Below are positions 42,597 through 49,320 of a stretch of 52,285 nucleotides of DNA, piece after piece. The notes beneath the pieces were generated by a model. That model was given only the letters and a program-made list of their open reading frames with translations. It searched no databases and was not told where the DNA came from. Each line of letters opens with the position of its first letter. Position 1 is the stretch's first letter. This stretch comes from Micromonospora sp. MH99 (GTDB lineage: Bacteria > Actinomycetota > Actinomycetes > Mycobacteriales > Micromonosporaceae). Where the stretch lies: contig NZ_MUZA01000046.1 of NCBI RefSeq assembly GCF_021442385.1, forward strand, positions 1 to 52,285, given 5' to 3'. Made by a program: the position numbers and the translations under genes.

Positions 42597-43943
42597 ATGG
42601 CCAACGCCACCGACCACCTCTGGATGCACTTCACCCGGATGGCGAGCTACTCCGCCGGCGAGGTGCCGACCATCGTGCGCGGCGAGGGCGCGTACGTGTG
42701 GGACGCGCAGGGCCGCCGCTACCTCGACGGGCTCGCCGGGCTGTTCGTCGTCAACGCCGGCCACGGCCGCACCGAGCTGGCCGAGGCCGCCGCCAAGCAG
42801 GCCGGCGAGCTGGCGTACTTCCCGCTCTGGTCGTACGCGCACCCGAAGGCCGTCGAGCTGGCCGAGAAGATCGCCTCGCTCACCCCCGGCGACCTGAACC
42901 GGGTCTTCTTCACCACCGGCGGCTCCGAGGCCGTCGAGGCGGCGTGGAAGCTGGCCCGGGCCTACTTCAAGCGCACCGGTCAGCCCAACAAGTACAAGGT
43001 GATCAGCCGGTACATCGCCTACCACGGCACCTCGATGGGCGCGTTGTCGATCACCGGTCTGCCCGGCATCAAGAGCGACTTCGAGCCGCTGGTGCCCGGC
43101 GCGATCAAGGTGCCGAACACCAACTTCTACCGGGCGCCCGAGCACGGCGACGACGCGGAGGCGTTCGGCCGCTGGGCCGCCGAGGAGATCGGCCGGGCCA
43201 TCGAGCGGGAGGGGCCGGACACGGTCGCCGCGGTCTTCCTGGAGCCCGTGCAGAACTCCGGCGGCTGCTTCCCACCCCCGCCCGGCTACTTCGAGCGGGT
43301 CCGGGAGATCTGCGACGCGTACGACGTGCTGCTCGTCTCCGACGAGGTGATCTGTTCGTGGGGTCGGCTCGGCGAGTACTTCGGCGCCGTCCGCTACGGC
43401 TACCAGCCGGACATCATCACCACCGCCAAGGGCATCACCTCGGGGTACGCCCCGCTCGGCGCGATGATCGCCAGCGACCGGCTGATGGAGCCGTTCCTCA
43501 CCGAGACGGGCATGTTCGCCCACGGGGTGACGTTCGGCGGCCACCCCGTCTCCTGCGCGGTGGCCCTGGCCAACCTGGAGGTCTTCGCCCGCGAGGACCT
43601 CGTCGGGCACGTACGCGCCAACGAGACCGCGTTTCGGGCCACCCTGGAGAAGCTGTACGACCTGCCGATCGTCGGCGACGTGCGGGGCGACGGCTACTTC
43701 TACGGCATCGAGCTGGTCAAGGACAAGACGACCCGGGAGACGTTCGACGAGGCCGAGTCGGAGCGGCTGCTGCGTGGTTTCCTGTCGACGGCGCTGTTCC
43801 AGGCCGGCCTCTACTGCCGGGCCGACGACCGGGGCGACCCCGTCATCCAGCTCGCCCCGCCGCTGATCGCCGAGCAGCAGCACTTCGACGAGATCGAGCA
43901 GATCCTGCGCACGGTGCTGACCGAGGCGTGGTCGCGGCTCTGA
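42597..43943 (+). CDS. class III aminotransferase (putrescine/diamine-pyruvate type)
   Basis: 448 residues. PLP enzyme: FFTTGGSEAVEAAWKLARAY, YHGTSMGALSITGL, FLEPVQNSGGCFPPPPGYF, LLVSDEVICSWGRLGEYFG and Schiff-base Lys278 in TTAKGITSGYAPLG. The overall pattern is that of SpuC-like putrescine-pyruvate and beta-alanine-pyruvate aminotransferases. It probably removes the first amino group of a diamine to give an aminoaldehyde for the dehydrogenase at 27794. Two bases separate it from the next gene. Confidence 0.92.
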   Translation: MANATDHLWMHFTRMASYSAGEVPTIVRGEGAYVWDAQGRRYLDGLAGLFVVNAGHGRTELAEAAAKQAGELAYFPLWSYAHPKAVELAEKIASLTPGDLNRVFFTTGGSEAVEAAWKLARAYFKRTGQPNKYKVISRYIAYHGTSMGALSITGLPGIKSDFEPLVPGAIKVPNTNFYRAPEHGDDAEAFGRWAAEEIGRAIEREGPDTVAAVFLEPVQNSGGCFPPPPGYFERVREICDAYDVLLVSDEVICSWGRLGEYFGAVRYGYQPDIITTAKGITSGYAPLGAMIASDRLMEPFLTETGMFAHGVTFGGHPVSCAVALANLEVFAREDLVGHVRANETAFRATLEKLYDLPIVGDVRGDGYFYGIELVKDKTTRETFDEAESERLLRGFLSTALFQAGLYCRADDRGDPVIQLAPPLIAEQQHFDEIEQILRTVLTEAWSRL

Positions 43944-43945
43944 CC

Positions 43946-45322
43946 ATGCGCTACGAGGACCTGTCGTACTGGCTGTCCACCCTGGACGAGCCGCTGACCC
44001 CTCGACCCGCGCTGCCCGGCGACACGGACGCCGACGTGGTGATCGTGGGCGCCGGCTACACCGGGCTGTGGACGGCGTACCACCTGGCCCGGGCCGATCC
44101 GACGCTGCGGGTCGTCGTCCTGGAGCGGGAGATCGCGGGGTACGGGGCGTCGGGGCGCAACGGCGGCTGGTGCTCGGCGCTCTTTCCCACGTCACTGACC
44201 GGGCTGGCCCGCCGGCACGGCCGCGACGCGGCTGTCGCCATGCAACGGGCGCTGCACGACACCGTCCGTGCCGTGGGCCGGGTGGTCGCGGCGGAGGGGA
44301 TCGACTGCGACTGGGCCGACGGCGGCACCGTCACGCTCGCCCGCACCGGCCCGCAGCTCGCCCGGGCCCGGGCCGCCGTGGACGAGGCCCGCGCGTTCGG
44401 CTTCGGCGCCGACCACCTGGCGCTCCTCGACGCCGACGAGGCCGCGGCCCGGTGCGGCGCCGAGGGGGTACGCGGTGGGACGTACACCCCGCACTGCGCG
44501 GCAGTGCACCCGGCGAAGCTGGTGCGTGCTCTGGCGCGGGCGGTGGAACGCCTCGGGGTGCGGATCCACGAGCAGACCACGGTGACCGCGATCCGGGCCG
44601 GCGCGGCTCGCACCCCGGCGGGGACGGTCCGGGCGTCGGTGGTGGTGCGGGCCACCGAGGGGTACACGCCCGTGCTGCCCGGCCTGCGGCGCGCGGTGGC
44701 GCCGGTGTACTCGCTGATGGTGGCCACCGAGCCGCTGCCGGCACAGGCCTGGGAGCGGATCGGCCTGGCGGATCGGGAGACGTTCTCCGACCACCGGCAC
44801 GTGATCATCTACGGCCAGCGGACGGCGGACGGTCGGCTGGCCTTCGGCGGGCGCGGCGCTCCGTACCATTTCGGGTCCCGGGTCTCTCCCGGCCAGGACC
44901 GGGAGCCACGGGTCTTCGCGGCGCTGCGACGGACTCTGGGCGAGTTGTTTCCGGTGCTCGGGCCGGACGTCCCGGTGACCCACGCCTGGGGCGGTCCGCT
45001 CGGGGTGGCCCGGGACTGGGCCGCCTCGGTCGGCTTCGACCGGGCCAGCGGGCTGGCCTGGGCGGGCGGCTACGTCGGGGACGGGGTGGGCGCCAGCAAC
45101 CTCGCCGGCCGCACCCTGGCCGACCTGATCCGCGGCGAGCGCAGCGAGCTGACGAGCCTGCCCTGGGTCAACCACCGCTCCCCCGGGTGGGAGCCGGAGC
45201 CCCTGCGCTGGCTGGCGATGAACGCGGCCCTGCGCGTCATGACCAGCGCCGACGCACACGAGAACCGCACCGACCGACCTTCCCGCCGCGCCAGGACACT
45301 CTCCCGTCTCCTGGGGCAGTGA
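43946..45322 (+). CDS. second FAD-dependent amine oxidase-like protein
   Basis: 458 residues. Same DAO architecture as the gene at 35558: YEDLSYWLSTLDEPLTPRP, VVIVGAGYTGLWTAYHLA, YGASGRNGGWCSALFP, HCAAVHPAKLVRALARAVE and C-terminal GGYVGDGVGASNLAGRTLADL. It forms an operon with the aminotransferase. The substrate is probably an amine or N-substituted amino acid in the same pathway. It runs to within six bases of the convergent DUF3499 gene. Confidence 0.9.
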   Translation: MRYEDLSYWLSTLDEPLTPRPALPGDTDADVVIVGAGYTGLWTAYHLARADPTLRVVVLEREIAGYGASGRNGGWCSALFPTSLTGLARRHGRDAAVAMQRALHDTVRAVGRVVAAEGIDCDWADGGTVTLARTGPQLARARAAVDEARAFGFGADHLALLDADEAAARCGAEGVRGGTYTPHCAAVHPAKLVRALARAVERLGVRIHEQTTVTAIRAGAARTPAGTVRASVVVRATEGYTPVLPGLRRAVAPVYSLMVATEPLPAQAWERIGLADRETFSDHRHVIIYGQRTADGRLAFGGRGAPYHFGSRVSPGQDREPRVFAALRRTLGELFPVLGPDVPVTHAWGGPLGVARDWAASVGFDRASGLAWAGGYVGDGVGASNLAGRTLADLIRGERSELTSLPWVNHRSPGWEPEPLRWLAMNAALRVMTSADAHENRTDRPSRRARTLSRLLGQ

Positions 45323-45328
45323 CCGGGT

Positions 45329-45697
45329 TCAGTGGTTCGGGGGGATCACCCGGAGGTGGCCACGGCGGCCCGTCTGGTGGGGGCCTTCCGGGTGGGCCTG
45401 GTCGGGCTCCGGAGGGCGGGGTGCCGGGCGGGCGGCCTCGCGAACCGCCTCGGCGAGCGCCACCAGGTCGTCGGTGGTCGGCGGGGGCGGCTCGAACTCG
45501 CCCTCGTGCCGCACCACGTCCCAGCCGCGCGGAGCGGTGAGGCTGCGGGCGTGCTGCTCACACAGGTCGTACGTGTGCGGCTCGGCGAACGCCGCCAACG
45601 GGCCCACCACTGCTGTCGACTCGTTGTAGACATAGGTCAATGTGGCGACCGCTTGCCGGGGGCAGCCGTTACGGGAGCAGCGCCGTGGTGACCTCAC
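45329..45697 (-). CDS. DUF3499 family protein
   Basis: 122 residues. Actinobacterial family with the N-terminal RSPRRCSRNGCPRQAVATL and PHTYDLCEQHARSLTAPRGW. Cys7, Cys12, Cys46 and His49 look like a zinc site. The C-terminal third is Pro/charged and variable. Function unknown; in actinomycetes it is usually divergent from the metallopeptidase gene, as here. GTG start without a strong ribosome-binding site. Confidence 0.9.
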   Translation of the reverse strand: MRSPRRCSRNGCPRQAVATLTYVYNESTAVVGPLAAFAEPHTYDLCEQHARSLTAPRGWDVVRHEGEFEPPPPTTDDLVALAEAVREAARPAPRPPEPDQAHPEGPHQTGRRGHLRVIPPNH

Positions 45698-45849
45698 GGC
45701 GGCAGGGTATCTCCATTACCGGGTCCGGCGCATCGCTTCGCGTTGCGACACGCCCGTCGTGGTGATCACAATTCCCGGTTCGGGTCGCGCCGCGCCAGAG
45801 GAGTGCCGCTGCCGCTGGCCGGCCCGGCACGGGGACTACCCTTTGCCTC

Positions 45850-46299
45850 ATGACGAGCCCGGAACACCGCCGCCCCGGCCCCGGCCGGCGTGCGCACCGC
45901 GACCGGCACGGGCGTGGCCTGCGCGGGCGTCTGGTGCCGGCGACCGTGCCGTTGGCGCGGACCAAGGCCGAGGTCTTCGACGACCTGGTGCTGGACACCG
46001 TCGAGACGCTGGAACGGCGGTTCGCCAAGGAGCTGGCCGGTGTCGAGTTCGCCGTCGAGGACGTCCCACCGGACCTGAACGTCTACGACTCCGACGTGCT
46101 GGAGGACGGCGAGGTGCCGCTGGCCCGGCTGCTGCCCGGCCGCCCCGGCCGCCAGGAGGTGCCGCCGCGCATCGTGTTGTACCGGCGACCGTTGGAGTTC
46201 CGTGCCATGGACCGCGAGGATCTGGCCGACCTCGTCCACGACGTGATCATCGAGCAGGTGGCGAACCTGCTCGGGGTCGATCCCGACGAGCTGGCCTGA
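45850..46299 (+). CDS. metallopeptidase-family protein with degenerate zinc motif
   Basis: 149 residues. After a basic tail (1-30), the conserved domain runs AEVFDDLVLDTVETLERRF, LAGVEFAVEDVPPD, PPRIVLYRRPLEFRA, then DLVHDVIIEQVANLLGVD. In canonical members of this zincin-like family the last block is HExxHxxGxxD; here it reads H-D-V-I-I-E-Q, so the second His is absent. Catalysis is doubtful, although the variant is common in actinomycetes. Divergent from DUF3499, convergent with whiB. Confidence 0.88.
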   Translation: MTSPEHRRPGPGRRAHRDRHGRGLRGRLVPATVPLARTKAEVFDDLVLDTVETLERRFAKELAGVEFAVEDVPPDLNVYDSDVLEDGEVPLARLLPGRPGRQEVPPRIVLYRRPLEFRAMDREDLADLVHDVIIEQVANLLGVDPDELA

Positions 46300-46375
46300 G
46301 CCGTACGCGCCAGCGAACCGCGCGCCCGTACGACGGCTGAGCCGGGCGGCCCCCACCGCCCCGACCCTGCACCGC

Positions 46376-46633
46376 TCAGGCGGCCCGCCGCTTCAACTTG
46401 CGCCGCTCCCGCTCGGAGAGCCCACCCCAGATGCCGAACCGCTCGTCGTGGCCGAGAGCGTATTCGAGGCATTCGGTCTTGACCTCGCAGCGCGAGCAGA
46501 TTCGCTTCGCCTCGCGGGTCGAGCCGCCCTTCTCGGGAAAGAACGCCTCGGGGTCGGTCTGCGAGCACAAGGCCCGCTCCTGCCACTCCGGCGCGTTTCC
46601 GAGCAGGTCGGCCACCTCAAGCTGGCCGTCCAT
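46376..46633 (-). CDS. WhiB-family iron-sulfur transcription factor (WhiB2/WhmD type)
   Basis: 85 residues. Four cluster ligands Cys23, Cys46, Cys49 and Cys55 (CSRCEVKTEC), the turn GIWGG and the basic tail RERRKLKRRAA that contacts DNA. The overall sequence suggests the WhiB2/WhmD/WhiB division-septation group. The ATG at 46633 follows AGGAGG; a TTG one codon earlier is possible. It is transcribed from a promoter with an overlapping palindrome about 110 bases upstream. Confidence 0.95.
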   Translation of the reverse strand: MDGQLEVADLLGNAPEWQERALCSQTDPEAFFPEKGGSTREAKRICSRCEVKTECLEYALGHDERFGIWGGLSERERRKLKRRAA

Positions 46634-46746
46634 CAAATGCCTCCTTGTCGCGCACCGGCGTCATCGCCGCTGCAACCCCCCACGCGAAAGGCGTGCTTGT
46701 CCGTCCGGTCCCTTTTGTTGCGTTCCGTGCGAACAACCCCATTCAA

Positions 46747-46776
46747 ATTACACGCGTGTAATGCGTGCGCCGTCAA
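46747..46776 (-). promoter_or_regulatory. whiB promoter with overlapping 16-bp palindrome
   Basis: On the minus strand, TTGACG (46771-46776) and TGTAAT (46747-46752) are separated by 18 bases, a good -35/-10 pair. The -10 is the right half of a perfect palindrome, ATTACACGCGTGTAAT (46747-46762). A dimeric repressor bound there would cover the -10. The predicted leader is about 107 bases. Confidence 0.6.
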
Positions 46777-47021
46777 GCCAAACTTGATAATGGAGTCGCC
46801 CTCCCGACACCCCTGGTCGGCCACCAGGACCGTCCCAGCCTCGCAACCTGCCCTATCGATTCAGACCCCGGCCGAGTAACGCCCTCTCCGGCGAGTTGCC
46901 CGACTTTTCTGCCGTGGCGCTCCCCCCGACGGGAGACCGCCAGCCCCCTCTCGCAAAGCTGATCTTGGTGGGGGACAGGTTAACGCGGCGCGGCGCAGAC
47001 CGCCCGTCGAGCCGTGGACAG
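46777..47021. other. intergenic DNA without recognised features
   Basis: Upstream of the whiB promoter and downstream of the terminator at 47022. No gene, ribosome-binding site or repeat was supported here. Confidence 0.5.
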
Positions 47022-47060
47022 CATTCGCACCCCGCCCACGATGTGGACGGGGTGCGAGTG
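47022..47060 (-). terminator. terminator of the DUF4331 operon
   Basis: Arms 47022-47039 (CATTCGCACCCCGCCCAC) and 47043-47060 pair at 16 of 18 positions, the two exceptions being wobble-compatible, with a 3-base loop. It lies 18 bases after the stop at 47079. Confidence 0.8.
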
Positions 47061-47078
47061 CAAAATGGCGCTCCGGGG

Positions 47079-47408
47079 TCAGCCGGTGGCCCCAAAACCG
47101 CTGCTGGGCCACACGAACTCGGCTATCCCTCCACCATGGACAGAAACGACGCCGGCGGACGTGTCCTCGTCCCACCAGACGGTATACATCCCGGCGGGAA
47201 GATCGGGATAGACCGCACTGTGGAACGACCCGTCCCGCACCCGGCGCTCCCGTACCGCCGAGTGGACGCGTCGATCATCGCCGCGGCTGATCTCGATCTC
47301 CCGGCCGTGCAGATCCCGACCCGTAAAGACGATCAGGGCGCCGGTGTCGCCACCCAGTTCGAGGACGACACTCCCCGTCTCCGACGGCCCGTACGTGTGC
47401 TCGTGCAT
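47079..47408 (-). CDS. small beta-rich protein of unknown function
   Basis: 109 residues, no signal peptide. Strand-rich sequence with GSVVLELGGDTGALIVFTGR, REIEISRGDDRRVHSAVRER, SAVYPDLPAGMYTVWWDED and a C-terminal GIAEFVWPSSG. It resembles a transthyretin/Ig-like fold that could bind a ligand; no family is recognised with certainty. Last gene of a three-gene unit, 22 bases after DUF4331. It probably works with that protein. Confidence 0.75.
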   Translation of the reverse strand: MHEHTYGPSETGSVVLELGGDTGALIVFTGRDLHGREIEISRGDDRRVHSAVRERRVRDGSFHSAVYPDLPAGMYTVWWDEDTSAGVVSVHGGGIAEFVWPSSGFGATG

Positions 47409-47430
47409 CCGCCGCTCCCCTCGCCGACGA

Positions 47431-48825
47431 TCAGGACGACGCCGGCGGGTTGTTGAACCCGTCGTACGGCGTACCGAGGTAGGGGAAGCTCGCGAGGAAC
47501 GGGGCGGTCACATCGGCGGCGCTCAACCCCGGGGTGACCGCGGCGGCCGCCGCGTCCGGGCGGAACGTCTTGTCGACCAGTGGGACGGTCAACCCGGCGA
47601 TCGCCCGCAGCGCGATGCTCACCACGTCGTCGCCGACCCGCCGCCCGTTGGGGAAGCCGGCCAGGTCGCCGCCGAGCACCCCGAACCGGTCCGGCTTGCG
47701 GTTCGGCGGGATCGCCGTGTTCAGCCGCAGCATGTCGGCCTGCACGTCGCCGGTGGCGTTGGTGAAGCCGTCGATCAGCCCGGCCGGTACGCCGGTGAGC
47801 AGGATCGCCACCAGGTCGGCACGGGCCTTCTTCGACTTGTTGAGCTTGTCCAGGTTGGGAAAGACGTCCGGGTACAGGGCCGGCAGCAGCGCGGCCAACT
47901 CGGGCCGCTCGACGAACTGGGCGAACCGCTTGTCCTCCGACGGTGGCAGCGAGTTCCACAGGTCCTTCTTGGACATCGGCACGATGACCTCGTTGAACAG
48001 CGGATTGCCCAGCCGGGAGACCTGGGTGAACGGACCGGTGGAGGTGTCCTGCGCGACCCGGTCACCGAGCACCCGGACCTGCCGGCGCGACGCCGACGTC
48101 CACACGCCGAGCACCGACGCCGGGTCGGCCCCGTCGTACCGGCTGGCACGGCGACGCACCTGCTTCAGCGGCACCTGCACGGCCAGGCTGTGCACGTTCA
48201 TCCGGTCGGTGGCGTTGACCGGCTCCCCCTCGGCCTTGAAGATCTTCTTACCGGCGACGTGCAGCTGCTGGAACGGCCGCAACGTGCCGAGGTCGAAGAT
48301 CGCCCCCAGGTCGACGAAGAAGCCGTCCGCACGCTGGCCGGCGAAGACCCGCTCCCCCGTCGACAGGGTGTAGGTGGCCTGCCGGACGAGGTCGGCGTAC
48401 TTCGGGGTGGACAGCGGGCCGACGTTGCACGGCGGGCAGGGCAGCTTGTGCGCGAGGCGGTGCTCCCGGCCGTCGGTCACCCGGGTCAGGCTGTAGAACT
48501 GCCGGCGGTTCCAGTTCCTGCTGTCAAGCGACTCGATCGGCCCGGTGTTGTAGAGGAAGCTGTTCGGGTTGGTGATCTCGGTGGTGAACTCGAACCGGTA
48601 GGTGACGTCGGGCTGACCGTCACCGTTGTTGTCGATGTGGATCTCGTAGCGCACGTCGTCGCCGAACTCGAAGAAGTTCGGCCCGCCGGACGGGAGCTGC
48701 AAGGGCACGTAGTTGGCGATCAACGTGACCGTGTCGGGCTTGTCGGGGCTGACGAACGCGTAAAGGTCGGAGCTGTCGGCGACCGGATCCTTGGCTATCT
48801 CCGGGGCCTCGCGGTGGGAAGACAT
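47431..48825 (-). CDS. DUF4331 domain protein
   Basis: 464 residues. Full-length DUF4331: begins MSSHREAPEIAKDPVADSSD (His4, Glu6), then LYAFVSPDKPDTVTLIANYV, YEIHIDNNGDGQPDVTYRFEF, a central MNVHSLAVQVPLKQV and NPLFNEVIVPMSKKDLWN. Function unknown; no signal peptide is visible although many homologues are secreted. The ATG follows GAGG. It sits between a Tat-exported small protein and the beta-rich protein. Confidence 0.92.
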   Translation of the reverse strand: MSSHREAPEIAKDPVADSSDLYAFVSPDKPDTVTLIANYVPLQLPSGGPNFFEFGDDVRYEIHIDNNGDGQPDVTYRFEFTTEITNPNSFLYNTGPIESLDSRNWNRRQFYSLTRVTDGREHRLAHKLPCPPCNVGPLSTPKYADLVRQATYTLSTGERVFAGQRADGFFVDLGAIFDLGTLRPFQQLHVAGKKIFKAEGEPVNATDRMNVHSLAVQVPLKQVRRRASRYDGADPASVLGVWTSASRRQVRVLGDRVAQDTSTGPFTQVSRLGNPLFNEVIVPMSKKDLWNSLPPSEDKRFAQFVERPELAALLPALYPDVFPNLDKLNKSKKARADLVAILLTGVPAGLIDGFTNATGDVQADMLRLNTAIPPNRKPDRFGVLGGDLAGFPNGRRVGDDVVSIALRAIAGLTVPLVDKTFRPDAAAAAVTPGLSAADVTAPFLASFPYLGTPYDGFNNPPASS

Positions 48826-48877
48826 GGCGGACCAACCTCACTGGGCGGGGACTGATGGCGGGGCGGGACGGTGCGGG

Positions 48878-49156
48878 TCAGCGCCGGGCTGCGCGCCGCA
48901 GTCGGTCCGCCAGGCCACGGTCGCGTACCTCGATCCGGGACTCGCCGACGAAGACGTCCATCGTTCCGGACGCGGCGTCGCGCAGGTGCACGACGATCGG
49001 CTCATCGGCCCGACCCGCCGCGCCCGGCGCGTTCTGCGCCGCCGACAGGCCCGGCACGGTGAGCGCGGCGGCGCCGAGAGTGGCGCTGGCCGCGGCGGTC
49101 AACGTCTGCCGGCGGGTCAGTCGCGGCCACTGCCGCTTCCGCTGATCACTGGTCAT
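48878..49156 (-). CDS. small Tat-exported protein
   Basis: 92 residues. A twin-arginine signal (RLTRRQTLTAAASATLGAAAL, key pair Arg15-Arg16, TL after Gln) ends near GLSAAQNAPG. The short mature part is PIVVHLRDAASGTMDVFVGE followed by a basic tail. Similar sequences occur next to DUF4331 genes and may be partner subunits. The ATG follows AAAGG. No enzyme motif. Confidence 0.8.
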   Translation of the reverse strand: MTSDQRKRQWPRLTRRQTLTAAASATLGAAALTVPGLSAAQNAPGAAGRADEPIVVHLRDAASGTMDVFVGESRIEVRDRGLADRLRRAARR

Positions 49157-49249
49157 GGGCAACCTTTCCGGCGGTGGCGCGTACGCGCCCGCGGTGACGG
49201 ACGGGTCCGGTGCCGTCACGGTGACGCCGCCGGGCCCCTGAAGGGGACA

Positions 49250-49281
49250 CCGGCGGCGGTCCTCGCCGCGACCGCCGCCGG
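49250..49281 (-). terminator. terminator of fbiC
   Basis: Perfect 12-bp stem CCGGCGGCGGTC/GACCGCCGCCGG with an 8-base loop, 40 bases after the fbiC stop. Confidence 0.7.
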
Positions 49282-49320
49282 CACCGCGTGGTACGGCCGG
49301 CGGCGAGAAAAGGTTCGACC

